Of a DNA stretch of 57,279 nucleotides, positions 36,171 through 44,399 are shown in pieces (within the stretch, counting starts at the first letter, position 1; each line of letters starts with the position of its first letter). A program made the translations under genes and the position numbers. A model generated the notes under the pieces. That model had not been told where the DNA came from. It worked only from the letters and a program-made list of their open reading frames with translations, and ran no database searches. Source of the stretch: Massilia psychrophila (lineage in GTDB: Bacteria; Pseudomonadota; Gammaproteobacteria; Burkholderiales; Burkholderiaceae_D); assembly GCF_002760665.1 (NCBI RefSeq), contig NZ_PDOB01000028.1:1-57279 (forward strand), written 5' to 3'.

Positions 36171-36721
36171 CGCGCGCTCCGCTTGTTGGTAACATGGGTC
36201 AATACCTGGACCAGAATCTGCAAGGTCAGCATCGACATCCCAAACGCCATCATCGCGTACGGAATCCACAGCGGCGGGGCGAAGGTCGAGGAAGTGGTCA
36301 TGCCGTCGGCCCAGGCTTCATGCCACAGCGTCCATGACTTCCACGAAAAGAAGGCGCAGAACAGGCAGGAGATGGCGTCGACGAACAACTGCCGTGCCGC
36401 GTTCACCCGCGGCGACAGCAGAGAGGACAGCGCCTCGATGCCGATGTGGCCGCGGTAGGACTGGACGTAGGCGGTACAGAAGAACGTCACGCCGACCAGC
36501 ATGAACACCGATGCCTCGTCCTGCCAGTCGGTGGGGACGTTGAAAAAATAACGGCTCACCACAGAGTAGGTCAGGACCAGCGCGGTGAGGGCCATCGCCC
36601 CCATCGACACCTTCAGCAGCAGGGTGTTGAAACGGTCCAGCACCAGCGAAAACCCGGCCAGCGTCGGTTGGTCGGGAACTGCCGGCCCGATGGCCGGCCC
36701 CAATTCGAAGCCATGACTCAT
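36167..36721 (-). CDS. TRAP transporter small permease (DctQ type)
   Basis: A 184-residue membrane protein with four helices and the usual small-subunit features: VVSRYFFNVPTDWQDEASVFMLV (in segments, about 55-75), then RGHIGIEAL (about 92-100). Start at 36721 by ATGA overlap with dctP and stop overlapping dctM. It has a longer soluble N-terminus (about 25 residues) than many DctQ. Confidence 0.87.
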   Translation of the reverse strand: MSHGFELGPAIGPAVPDQPTLAGFSLVLDRFNTLLLKVSMGAMALTALVLTYSVVSRYFFNVPTDWQDEASVFMLVGVTFFCTAYVQSYRGHIGIEALSSLLSPRVNAARQLFVDAISCLFCAFFSWKSWTLWHEAWADGMTTSSTFAPPLWIPYAMMAFGMSMLTLQILVQVLTHVTNKRSAR

Positions 36722-37737
36722 AGCGTCTTCTCCGCCAGCGCCAACAGGTTGGCGCAGTTGGCGTTCTTGTCGCCGTAGTCTTTCCATGCGGTGGTGCGGG
36801 CGATCGCCTGCCACTTCTTGACCTGGGCCGGGGTCAGGTCAACCACTTTGGCGCCGACCTTCTGGTACACCGCCGCGACCGCCGAATCGTCCAGTTGGGC
36901 CGACTTGCGGGCGAAAGTCTCCATCTCGGCGCCGACGGCCATGACGACCGACTGCTGTTCCTTTGTCAGTTTGTCGAACACGGCTTTCGACATCATCAGC
37001 GGCTCGAACATGAACCAGTAGGCGCTGTTGCGGCCAGTGGTGAGCGCCTTCGACACTTCTTCGAGACGGAACGAGATCAACGACGTCGACGAGGTCAGGG
37101 CGGCGTCCATCGCGCCGGTCTGCATGGCGGCGTAGATTTCGTTGGAAGGCAAGCTCACCACGGCGGCGCCGGCCGCTTTCAGGATCAGGTCCATCTCGCG
37201 CGAGCCGCCGCGCACCTTCATGCCACGGGCATCTTCCGGTTCGATGATCGGCTTGGTGCGCGAGGCAACGCCGCCAGCCTGCCAGATCCAGCTGATCACG
37301 ACAATTCCTTTTTCGAGCAATATGCGGTTCAGTTCCTTGCCTACTTCGGCGTTCTTCCAGCTGTAGCCTTGTTCGTAAGAGGTGACCAGGCCCGGCATCA
37401 GGCCGATGTTCACCTCCGGCACTTCACCGCCGGCATAGGACAGCGGCACCAGCGACATGTCGAGCGCGCCCTTGCGCATGGCCGAGAACTGCGAATTGGT
37501 CTTCATCAGCGAAGAACCTGGATAGATCTCGAATTTCAGGCTACCCTTGCTGCGTTTCTCGACTTCGGCGGCGAACATGCGGCACAAACGGTCGCGGAAA
37601 TCCCCCTCGGAGACTGTGCCGCCGGGGAACTGGTGCGAGATTTTCAGGGTGCTGGCCTGGGCCCAGGCGCTGCTACCCAGCCACAGCGGGGTGGTGGCGA
37701 TTGCACCCAGAATAGTTCTACGATTCATTACCGACAT
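36718..37737 (-). CDS. TRAP transporter solute-binding protein (DctP type), probable malonate binding
   Basis: A 339-residue periplasmic binding protein. The signal region contains a twin-arginine pair (NRRTILG, residues 5-11) before the hydrophobic stretch; cleavage is likely after SSAWA. Conserved elements include the ligand-contacting Arg region GMKVRGGSREM (about 155-165) and SLPSNEIYAAMQTGAMDA (about 178-195). The start at 37737 has GGAGG six bases upstream. It is the first gene of the operon, directly after a strong promoter and candidate GntR operator. Confidence 0.88.
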   Translation of the reverse strand: MSVMNRRTILGAIATTPLWLGSSAWAQASTLKISHQFPGGTVSEGDFRDRLCRMFAAEVEKRSKGSLKFEIYPGSSLMKTNSQFSAMRKGALDMSLVPLSYAGGEVPEVNIGLMPGLVTSYEQGYSWKNAEVGKELNRILLEKGIVVISWIWQAGGVASRTKPIIEPEDARGMKVRGGSREMDLILKAAGAAVVSLPSNEIYAAMQTGAMDAALTSSTSLISFRLEEVSKALTTGRNSAYWFMFEPLMMSKAVFDKLTKEQQSVVMAVGAEMETFARKSAQLDDSAVAAVYQKVGAKVVDLTPAQVKKWQAIARTTAWKDYGDKNANCANLLALAEKTL

Positions 37738-37804
37738 GTCATCCTCCAAGATGTTTTATACGGACCAGGGATAATCCATGCACACGCTTCGAAATGTCGT
37801 ATGC

Positions 37805-37834
37805 AATATTCTTTTTTATGTATACAAGAATATT
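37805..37834. promoter_or_regulatory. Inverted repeat, candidate operator for the GntR regulator
   Basis: A perfect 9-bp inverted repeat AATATTCTT (37805-37813) and AAGAATATT (37826-37834) with a 12-base spacer; an internal TGTATACA palindrome (37819-37826) abuts the right arm. The right arm covers the -10 of the mdc promoter and the rest covers the predicted start, as expected for a repressor. Confidence 0.6.
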
Positions 37835-37855
37835 CCTATAAAATACGTTGTCAAG
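37827..37855 (-). promoter_or_regulatory. Predicted promoter of the TRAP-mdc operon
   Basis: On the minus strand, TTGACA (37855-37850), a 17-base spacer, and TATTCT (37832-37827). The -35 is perfect and the spacing ideal for sigma70. Confidence 0.7.
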
Positions 37856-37875
37856 TCAATTTGAACTTATATACT
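37848..37875 (+). promoter_or_regulatory. Predicted promoter of the GntR regulator gene
   Basis: TTGTCA (37848-37853), 16-base spacer, TATACT (37870-37875). Its -35 overlaps the -35 of the divergent mdc promoter, so RNA polymerase can occupy only one at a time. Confidence 0.65.
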
Positions 37876-37905
37876 TAACAATCACATACAGCAGTTGGGT
37901 TTACC

Positions 37906-38568
37906 ATGAAAAGCCGTTCCGAGGAACTGCGCGAAACGATCGAGGAAATGATTGCGGTGGGGACGTTGGCGCCTGGCCAGCACCTGGACGAAACGGAACT
38001 TGCAACCAGGTTCGGGGTGTCGCGCACGCCGATTCGCGAAACCCTGATCCAGCTGGCGTCGATGGGGCTGGTGGTGATCCGCCCGCGGCGCGGCGCAGTC
38101 GTGGCCGAACTTGGGCCGCGGCAACTGGTCGAGATGTTCGAGGTGATGTCGGAGCTGGAGGCGACCTGCGCCCGGTTGGGCGCGCGCCGCATGACGCCGC
38201 TTGAACAGCAGGCCTTGCTCGACGCGCATGAAGAGTGCAAGATCGCCAGCGTTGCCAAGGATCCGGACGACTACTACTACAAGAACGAAGCGTTTCACTA
38301 CGCGATTTACGCCGGCAGCCACAACCAGTTCCTTATCGACCAGGCACGCAGCCTGTCCCGCCGGCTGCGTCCTTACCGCCGCCTGCAGTTGCGCGTGCGC
38401 GACCGCCTGCCTACCTCGTTCGCCGAGCACGACGGGCTCGTGCAGGCGCTCATCGACGGCAATGGCGAGCTGGCCGCCCAGCGGGCGCGCGACCATGTGA
38501 TGATCCAGGGCCAACGCTTTACAGACCTGATGGCGTCGCTGCCGCAATTGACCGCCGCGGCAAGTTAG
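37906..38568 (+). CDS. GntR-family (FCD) regulator of malonate utilisation
   Basis: A 220-residue regulator with an N-terminal winged helix (about residues 8-70; DETELATRFGVSRTPIRETL) and a C-terminal all-helical FCD ligand domain (about 78-205; FHYAIYAGSHN carries the metal/ligand His). It is divergent from the TRAP-mdc operon. GntR-type MdcY represses mdc genes in Acinetobacter and uses malonate as inducer, so the same role is likely here. Confidence 0.85.
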   Translation: MKSRSEELRETIEEMIAVGTLAPGQHLDETELATRFGVSRTPIRETLIQLASMGLVVIRPRRGAVVAELGPRQLVEMFEVMSELEATCARLGARRMTPLEQQALLDAHEECKIASVAKDPDDYYYKNEAFHYAIYAGSHNQFLIDQARSLSRRLRPYRRLQLRVRDRLPTSFAEHDGLVQALIDGNGELAAQRARDHVMIQGQRFTDLMASLPQLTAAAS

Positions 38569-38625
38569 CCTTCAACTTCAAGGCAGACAGCCACGGCTTC
38601 GCTTTTGCCGGCCCGTCGACATTGC

Positions 38626-39591
38626 TTACAGCCAGCCGGATTTTCTGAAGCGGTAGTGCAAATAAGCGCATGTCACGAAGACGCTTGAAAGCGCCAGCGG
38701 ATACCCAAACTTCCACTTGAGCTCGGGCATGTGCTCGAAATTCATTCCCCACACACCGACCATGCCAGTCGCCGCGGCGAAGATGGCGGCCCACGCGGCG
38801 AGCCGCTTGTTGACGCTGTTGTCGTCCAGGCTGATCATTGACAGATTGACCTGGATTGCTGTGCTGATCGTATCGCGGATGGAATCGATGGCAGTGTTGA
38901 TCCGGTGAAGGTGATCATGGACGTCACGGAAATACTCGGTGGTATTGGCCACGATATGCGGTACGCGGCCGCCATCCAGTTTTCCGACCGCTTCCATCAA
39001 CGGCGCGACGGCATGCTTGAACAGCACAACTTTTCTTTTCAACTGGTACAACTGCTCCAGCGTGGACCGATGGGCGGGTGAGGCGAAAATTTGTTCCTCA
39101 ATTTGCCAAAGCTCCGCTTCCAGTGCGTCGACCACGGGAAAATAACGATCGACGATCGCATCCATCAGGGCGTAAAGAATAAATGCCGGCCCCTGTTTCA
39201 GGTGCTGTGTCTCGCGCTCACAGCGCGCACGCACCTCGGCAAATCCTTGATCGTAATTGTTGCGGTTTGACAGGACATAAGTTTCACCGACAAATACATC
39301 GATCTCACCTATGTGCATGACATGGTCGATCAGTTCGACGGAATGGATAACGGCGAACAGTGAATCGCCGTATTCCTCGATCTTGGGGCGTTGATGCCCT
39401 ACACGCGCGTCCTCGACGGCGAGCTCGTGTAAGCCAAACTCGTACTGCATTTCGGCCAACTCCTCCGGCTCAGCATCTTTCAGAGCAACCCACACGAAGC
39501 CTTTTGGCAAAATGATGAACTCGCTGATGTCCACAACCGGAATATCTGATAATTTTTTGCCGTCCTGGTAGGCAACGCAATTGATGAGCAT
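38626..39591 (-). CDS. corA: CorA-family magnesium/cobalt channel
   Basis: A 321-residue protein. A large cytoplasmic N-domain with long helices is followed by two C-terminal TM helices; the first ends in the pore signature GMN (VWGMNFEHMPEL, about residue 284). The C-terminus is basic (RFRKSGWL). It is convergent with the GntR gene and divergent from the flavoprotein gene. Mg2+ is the usual substrate. Confidence 0.9.
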   Translation of the reverse strand: MLINCVAYQDGKKLSDIPVVDISEFIILPKGFVWVALKDAEPEELAEMQYEFGLHELAVEDARVGHQRPKIEEYGDSLFAVIHSVELIDHVMHIGEIDVFVGETYVLSNRNNYDQGFAEVRARCERETQHLKQGPAFILYALMDAIVDRYFPVVDALEAELWQIEEQIFASPAHRSTLEQLYQLKRKVVLFKHAVAPLMEAVGKLDGGRVPHIVANTTEYFRDVHDHLHRINTAIDSIRDTISTAIQVNLSMISLDDNSVNKRLAAWAAIFAAATGMVGVWGMNFEHMPELKWKFGYPLALSSVFVTCAYLHYRFRKSGWL

Positions 39592-39699
39592 GAGTTCTTT
39601 CGAGTAAAAGGGCTAAATTTTGCCGACAGTTTACACCCAAGCTCTTCAGGCAAGGCCAGGCAATACGGCTCGTATGGCAGCAGCACCGGCACGGTGTAT

Positions 39700-39845
39700 T
39701 GCTGCTGCCGGAGGGCGCGATGTTTGCGGTGCCGGCAAAGCGCCAGGCCGTCGATCGCGCGTGAATGCTGCTCGGCAAAGCCGATCAACAGCGCGGCGCC
39801 GAGACTGTGCCCGATCAGCACCGGTTTGTCGAGCTTGCCTGTTCT
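39700..39845 (-). pseudogene. Alpha/beta-hydrolase fragment
   Basis: On the minus strand a frame reads KLDKPVLIGHSLGAALLIG, then FAEQHSRAIDGLAL, which is the nucleophile elbow region (GHSLG) of an alpha/beta hydrolase. A stop lies in frame just upstream and the sequence soon loses similarity, so only about 45 codons of the ancestral gene remain. It lies in the 300 bases between corA and the flavoprotein gene. Confidence 0.5.
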
Positions 39846-39888
39846 CGACTACAATCCGGCTCCCGCATCACTGCGCACGAAAGCTGTC

Positions 39889-41145
39889 ATGGCGCCCAGT
39901 ACTTTCCAAAATTTCCGCGTCGCCGTGATCGGCGGCGGTCCGGCCGGCTTGATGGCGGCCGAGGTGCTCAGCCAGGCTGGCGTGCGTGTCGACCTGTACG
40001 ATGCGATGCCGTCGAGCGGGCGCAAGTTCCTGCTGGCGGGCAAAGGCGGCATGAACATCACGCATGCCGAACCGGCCTTCGACTTCGTCCAGCGCTACGG
40101 CGCGCGCGCCGGGGAAGTCGGCACATGGCTGGCGGAGTTCGATGCGCAAGCGCTGCGCGACTGGATCCACGGCCTGGGCATCGCGACGTTTGTGGGCACC
40201 TCCGGCCGCGTGTTCCCGGCCGATATGAAGGCGGCGCCGCTGCTGCGCGCCTGGCTGCACCGGCTGCGCGCGGCCGGCGTGCAGTTCCACATGCGCCATC
40301 GCTGGCTCGGCTGGCAGGGCGGCCAACTGGTGTTCTCCAGCCCCGCGGGCGAGCACCAGGTAGCGGCCGATGCGGTGATCCTGGCGTTGGGCGGCGGCAG
40401 CTGGGCGCGGCTCGGCTCGGACGGCGCCTGGGTCGGTGTGCTGGAGCGCATGTCGTCCGGGGTGGCGGTGGCGCCGTTGGTGCCGTCGAATTGCGGCTTC
40501 GACGCTGACTGGAGCGCGCATTTCAGCAGCCGCCATGCGGGCGCGCCGCTCACCACGGTGGCGATCGAATCGACCGGGCCTGATGGCCGCCAGGTGCGCC
40601 GCCGGGGCCAGTTCGTGATCACCGCGGGCGGCGTCGAGGGCAGCCTGATTTATGCATTGTCGGCGCCGCTGCGCGATCAGATCGCCGAGCGCGGCAGCGC
40701 CACCATCTACCTTGACCTGGCGCCGGATTTTTCCGCCGAACGGGTCGCGGCGGACGTCGCGCACCCGCGCGGCGCGCGCTCGATGTCGAGCCACCTGCAA
40801 AGCCGGCTCGGCATCAAGGGCGTCAAATCGGGTTTATTGCGCGAGTGCCTCACAAAAGAGGCGTTTTCGGATCCTGTCCAACTGGCGCAAGCCATCAAGC
40901 GCCTGCCGGTAGTGCTCAAGCGCACGCGCCCGTTAAATGAAGCGATCAGCAGTGCCGGCGGTATTTGCTTCGAGGCCATGGAGGAGGGCACGCTGATGCT
41001 GCATCGCTTGCCGGGGGTGTTCGCCGCGGGCGAAATGATCGACTGGGAAGCGCCGACCGGCGGCTACCTGCTGACGGCCTGCTTTGCCAGCGGGAGAGTT
41101 GCTGCGCGCGGTGCGCTGACGTGGCTGGAACGGGTAAAAAACTAG
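39889..41145 (+). CDS. FAD-dependent oxidoreductase, TIGR03862 / HI0933-like
   Basis: A 418-residue flavoprotein with the ADP-binding GGGPAGLMAAEVL (about residues 15-27), the family signature SGRKFLLAGKGGMNITH (about 43-59) and a C-terminal GEMIDWEAPTGGYLLTACFASGR (in parts, about 380-402) closing the FAD site. The reaction is unknown for this family. I chose the ATG at 39889; the frame is open from 39694 but that part overlaps the hydrolase remnant and is not family-like. Confidence 0.85.
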   Translation: MAPSTFQNFRVAVIGGGPAGLMAAEVLSQAGVRVDLYDAMPSSGRKFLLAGKGGMNITHAEPAFDFVQRYGARAGEVGTWLAEFDAQALRDWIHGLGIATFVGTSGRVFPADMKAAPLLRAWLHRLRAAGVQFHMRHRWLGWQGGQLVFSSPAGEHQVAADAVILALGGGSWARLGSDGAWVGVLERMSSGVAVAPLVPSNCGFDADWSAHFSSRHAGAPLTTVAIESTGPDGRQVRRRGQFVITAGGVEGSLIYALSAPLRDQIAERGSATIYLDLAPDFSAERVAADVAHPRGARSMSSHLQSRLGIKGVKSGLLRECLTKEAFSDPVQLAQAIKRLPVVLKRTRPLNEAISSAGGICFEAMEEGTLMLHRLPGVFAAGEMIDWEAPTGGYLLTACFASGRVAARGALTWLERVKN

Positions 41146-41146
41146 C

Positions 41147-41959
41147 TCAAGGCTCGAAACTGACGTCGCCAGAGCCGTCGCGGCTGACGTTGCGCTCTGG
41201 CGGCGCGCCGTGCACCTTGACGTCGCCGCTGCCGCGCAAGGTGACGTTGACTGACTTGATGGCGCTGACGACGGCGTCGCCCGACCCCATCAACTGCAGG
41301 TCGACCCGGTCGGCGCCGAGGTGGCGGGCGTCGATGTCGCCCGACCCGGTCAGCTCGGCCTTGAACTGGCGCGCCGAGCCGACCACGGTCAGCTTGCCCG
41401 AACCGATCACCGCCGTTTCGACCTTGTCGCTGGCGCCGCCGTTCATTTCGAGTTCGCCGCTGCCGTGAATGGCGGCCTTGACATGCTTGAAGCGGCCGTT
41501 GAACTTGACATTGCCTGAGCCGTTGAGCTCGACCTCGATGCGCTCGCCGTTAAAGCCGTTGATGGTGCTGTCGCCGCTGCCGCGCACGTTGATGTCTTCG
41601 ATCGACGGCAGTACCAGGATGACCTGCAGCGGCTGGCGGTGATGCAGCAGCATGCCGACGGTATCGATGTGCAGCGTGCCGTCGTCGCCGATGGTCGTGT
41701 CGATATTGCCCAGCAGGCGCTGCTCGCCGCGTACCACCAGCGACGCCACGGCGCCCTGGCGCAGCGTCAGGTCGATCGGCCCGCCCAGGTCGATCGCGCG
41801 CACCGGCTTGCCGACGCCGCGATTTTCGCTTTGCACGGTGCGGCCGGCCTGGTTCGACGGCGCGCTGATGCCCTGGGCCCGCAGCATGCTGTAGGTCAGG
41901 CCGATCAGTAAAAACGCCAGCACCAGCAGGCCCAATCCGGTTTTCATCAGTGCGCGCAT
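41147..41959 (-). CDS. Membrane-anchored DUF2807 (GIN-domain) protein
   Basis: A 270-residue protein with an N-terminal signal or anchor helix (about 8-24) and a repetitive beta-solenoid-like body. The triplet GSG recurs roughly every 18-20 residues (RGSGDSTI, NGSGNVKF, HGSGELEM, IGSGKLTV, TGSGDIDA, MGSGDAVV, RGSGDVKV, DGSGDVSF). This is typical of DUF2807, predicted to lie outside the inner membrane. It follows the DUF1700 gene by 16 bases. Role unknown; envelope-stress functions have been proposed for such pairs. Confidence 0.78.
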   Translation of the reverse strand: MRALMKTGLGLLVLAFLLIGLTYSMLRAQGISAPSNQAGRTVQSENRGVGKPVRAIDLGGPIDLTLRQGAVASLVVRGEQRLLGNIDTTIGDDGTLHIDTVGMLLHHRQPLQVILVLPSIEDINVRGSGDSTINGFNGERIEVELNGSGNVKFNGRFKHVKAAIHGSGELEMNGGASDKVETAVIGSGKLTVVGSARQFKAELTGSGDIDARHLGADRVDLQLMGSGDAVVSAIKSVNVTLRGSGDVKVHGAPPERNVSRDGSGDVSFEP

Positions 41960-41975
41960 GTCGTGCTCCTTTGGT

Positions 41976-42821
41976 TCAATTGCCTTTGAGCAGGGAAAAA
42001 TTCATGTCGATGTAGCGCTTGATGCCGACGATGGTGTACTGCGTCACGACAAGGCTCAGCAGGAACAGGATGATCGCGCCCACCACCATCGACAGGCCGA
42101 TCACGGTCTGGGTGGTGCGCGCGCCGGCGTCCATGCCGGTCGAGATGCGAATGCCGCGTTCTGCCATCGCTTCGGCGCGCTTGATCACCGGCGCGCTGGC
42201 GGCGTCGTCACGGCCGGCGTCAGCCGCTGTCTCGCTTGCGGTCTCGTTTGCGGTCTCCTTTGCGGTCCCGCTCCGGTTGGCTGGCAGCGGCAGCGGTTCG
42301 GCGATGTTTTCCTCGAATATGTGGACGCCTTCTTCGTCGATCCTCACCTTGGTCTGGGCTTTCGAACTGCCGGCATCGTCGTCGCTGGAAATGAAATGGC
42401 GCAGCGGCCCGCCCAGCACCAGCTCGTTGGCGCCGGACAGGCCGCTCGCCGTGATGGCAATGCCGGCGACGTAAAAAGCCAGCGCGCAGGCGTACATCGT
42501 CGCCAGCAGCGAGGCGTAGACGATCGCCGGCACCACCATGAACAGGTTGAAAATGGCCAGCCCGAGCGCCGACACGAGCAGGCGCGCCAGCTTGTAGGGG
42601 CTGCGCTTTTGCTCGAAGCTGGAAAGGTGGGCGTTGGCGCGCAAGGTCATGGCGATCTTTTTTGGATCGTCCAGTTCGCGCGCGATGTCGGTGTCGGCGC
42701 GCCCCAGTGCCATGCCGTCGACGAAGCGCTGTTCGTAGTAAGCCAGCGTCTTGGCCTGCAGCTCAGGCGGCAAGCCGGTCAGGGCCCGCTTCAGCGCGTC
42801 GAGATATTCAAGCTTACCCAT
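41976..42821 (-). CDS. DUF1700/HAAS-domain membrane protein
   Basis: A 281-residue protein. The N-terminal HAAS-like helical domain is clear (MGKLEYLDALKRALTGLPPE, then YYEQRFVDGMALGRADTDIARELDDPKKIA). TM helices follow at about 83-135, then a polar Thr/Glu/Ala-rich region and a last TM at about 245-268. DUF1700 genes normally sit behind a PadR regulator; none is present here. It is co-oriented with the DUF2807 gene. Confidence 0.78.
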   Translation of the reverse strand: MGKLEYLDALKRALTGLPPELQAKTLAYYEQRFVDGMALGRADTDIARELDDPKKIAMTLRANAHLSSFEQKRSPYKLARLLVSALGLAIFNLFMVVPAIVYASLLATMYACALAFYVAGIAITASGLSGANELVLGGPLRHFISSDDDAGSSKAQTKVRIDEEGVHIFEENIAEPLPLPANRSGTAKETANETASETAADAGRDDAASAPVIKRAEAMAERGIRISTGMDAGARTTQTVIGLSMVVGAIILFLLSLVVTQYTIVGIKRYIDMNFSLLKGN

Positions 42822-42879
42822 GATAAATTTCCGTTATTGGCTGCGCTGGCGCCGTCACATCGCACGTGTTGCCGCAGGC

Positions 42880-42906
42880 GATGGTGCCGATGGTGCCGAT
42901 GGTGCT
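42880..42906. repeat. GATGGTGCC tandem repeat (3 copies)
   Basis: Three 9-base units, the last differing in one base, lie in the 180-base gap between hpnE and the DUF1700 gene. No promoter is evident in the gap. Confidence 0.7.
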
Positions 42907-43001
42907 ACTGTAGCGGCGCGACCGCAGTGCCACCATCGGCATGCGACGGGCTGCAATTTTGGCGGCGCAGGCGACAGCAGGGGGCGACGACCGCATACGC
43001 C

Positions 43002-44399
43002 TCATGCCGCCGATGACCTTGTCGGCTTTGCCGCCCCTGGCGCAATCGTCTCTGTTGCCGCCGCTGCGCCGCTGCGGACAGCCGCTTCGAGCGTTGCCGG
43101 ATAGTCACTTTCGGTGTAATCGCCGGCCAGCACCAAGCCGGGCAGGCCGCTGGCGGTGGGCACGCGCTGCAGGCCGGGAGTACAGGCAAAGGTGGCGCGT
43201 TTTTCGGTGATGACCTGGCTCCATGCGGGAGAGGCCAGCTCGGGACGGCCGAACAATGCCGCCAGTTGGGCGGCAATCGCCTGCGCCAGCACGGCCTGGT
43301 CCAGCGCCGCCGCCGCGCTCGAGGCGCTCACCACCACCGAGCACAGGCCGGCCTGGCCGCCATCGAGCTGGCCGCGGTCGAACACGAACTGGCCCCAGTG
43401 GCCAATGGCCGGGTCGTCCGGCAGCGCATAGAACGGCCGGCCGAGCTGCATGGCGGCGGCATATTGCAGGTAGCACGTGGTGATCGGCTCGTAGTCGAAG
43501 GCGGCCAGTCTGGCCGGAATGTCGCCGAGCGGCAGGCCGTCCAGCAGGGTCAAAGCGGCCGGCGGCGCCACCGCCAGCACCACCGCGTCGAACAAGGCGC
43601 TGCTGTTGCCGCCGACCGCCTTGCCGGTCGCGTCGATCCGCCAGCTGCCGCCTTCGCGCAGCAGGGTGGTCACCTTGGCGCCGCAGCGCACTGCGCCGCC
43701 GTGCTGTTCAATAAAGCGCGATGCCGCGCCGGGAAACAGGGCGTGCAGGTCGAGCCGCGGCAGCAGCATGTCGGAAGCGGCGCGGCCGGCACCTAAACTG
43801 TCGCGCAGCACGGCCAGGAACACCCTGGCCGAGGCGTATTCGGGCGGCGTGTTGAGCGCCGCCAGGCACAGCGGGCGCCACATCAGCTGCACCAGCCGCG
43901 CCGTCTGGTCGAAACGCTCGAGCAGTTCTGCCACGCTGCAGTCGACGTTGAGCTGCCAGCCCATCCAGCGCGCGCTACTCGAAAACCGCGCCAGGGCCAT
44001 CTTGTCGGCCAGCCCCAGGCCTTTGGCGCGCAGCAGCGCCACGACCAGGTGCCAGGGTGCGGGCAGGCGCGGGGCGACGAAATCCATGCCGCCGCTCAGG
44101 TTTGGGTAACGCATCTGCAGGGGCAGGTTCAGCAGCGCCGTTTTCGGCTCGATGCCAACCCGGCGCAGCAGGCGAAACGTGCCGGTGTAGGCGCCGAGCA
44201 GGATATGCTGGCCGTTGTCGAGCATGCGCCCGCGCACTTCGATTGCGCGCGCGCGTCCGCCCAGCGTGCGCGTTGCCTCGAACAGCGTGACGCTGCAGCC
44301 GGCGGCGGCCAGTTCGACCGCCGCCGCGCAGCCGGCCCAGCCGCCGCCGATGACGGCAACCCGTTTGCCCGCCTGGCCGGCCGTGTTCAGCTTAGCCAC
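43002..44399 (-). CDS. hpnE: Hydroxysqualene dehydroxylase HpnE
   Basis: A 465-residue FAD-dependent amine-oxidase-fold enzyme that reduces hydroxysqualene to squalene. It has the dinucleotide motif VIGGGWAGCAAAVEL (about residues 15-29), GGRARAIEVRGRMLDNGQHILLG in parts (about 47-69) and the C-terminal FAD motif GLVLAGDYTESDYPATLEAAVRSG in parts. The start overlaps the hpnD stop by 8 bases. It is the last gene of hpnCDE. Confidence 0.9.
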   Translation of the reverse strand: MAKLNTAGQAGKRVAVIGGGWAGCAAAVELAAAGCSVTLFEATRTLGGRARAIEVRGRMLDNGQHILLGAYTGTFRLLRRVGIEPKTALLNLPLQMRYPNLSGGMDFVAPRLPAPWHLVVALLRAKGLGLADKMALARFSSSARWMGWQLNVDCSVAELLERFDQTARLVQLMWRPLCLAALNTPPEYASARVFLAVLRDSLGAGRAASDMLLPRLDLHALFPGAASRFIEQHGGAVRCGAKVTTLLREGGSWRIDATGKAVGGNSSALFDAVVLAVAPPAALTLLDGLPLGDIPARLAAFDYEPITTCYLQYAAAMQLGRPFYALPDDPAIGHWGQFVFDRGQLDGGQAGLCSVVVSASSAAAALDQAVLAQAIAAQLAALFGRPELASPAWSQVITEKRATFACTPGLQRVPTASGLPGLVLAGDYTESDYPATLEAAVRSGAAAATETIAPGAAKPTRSSAA

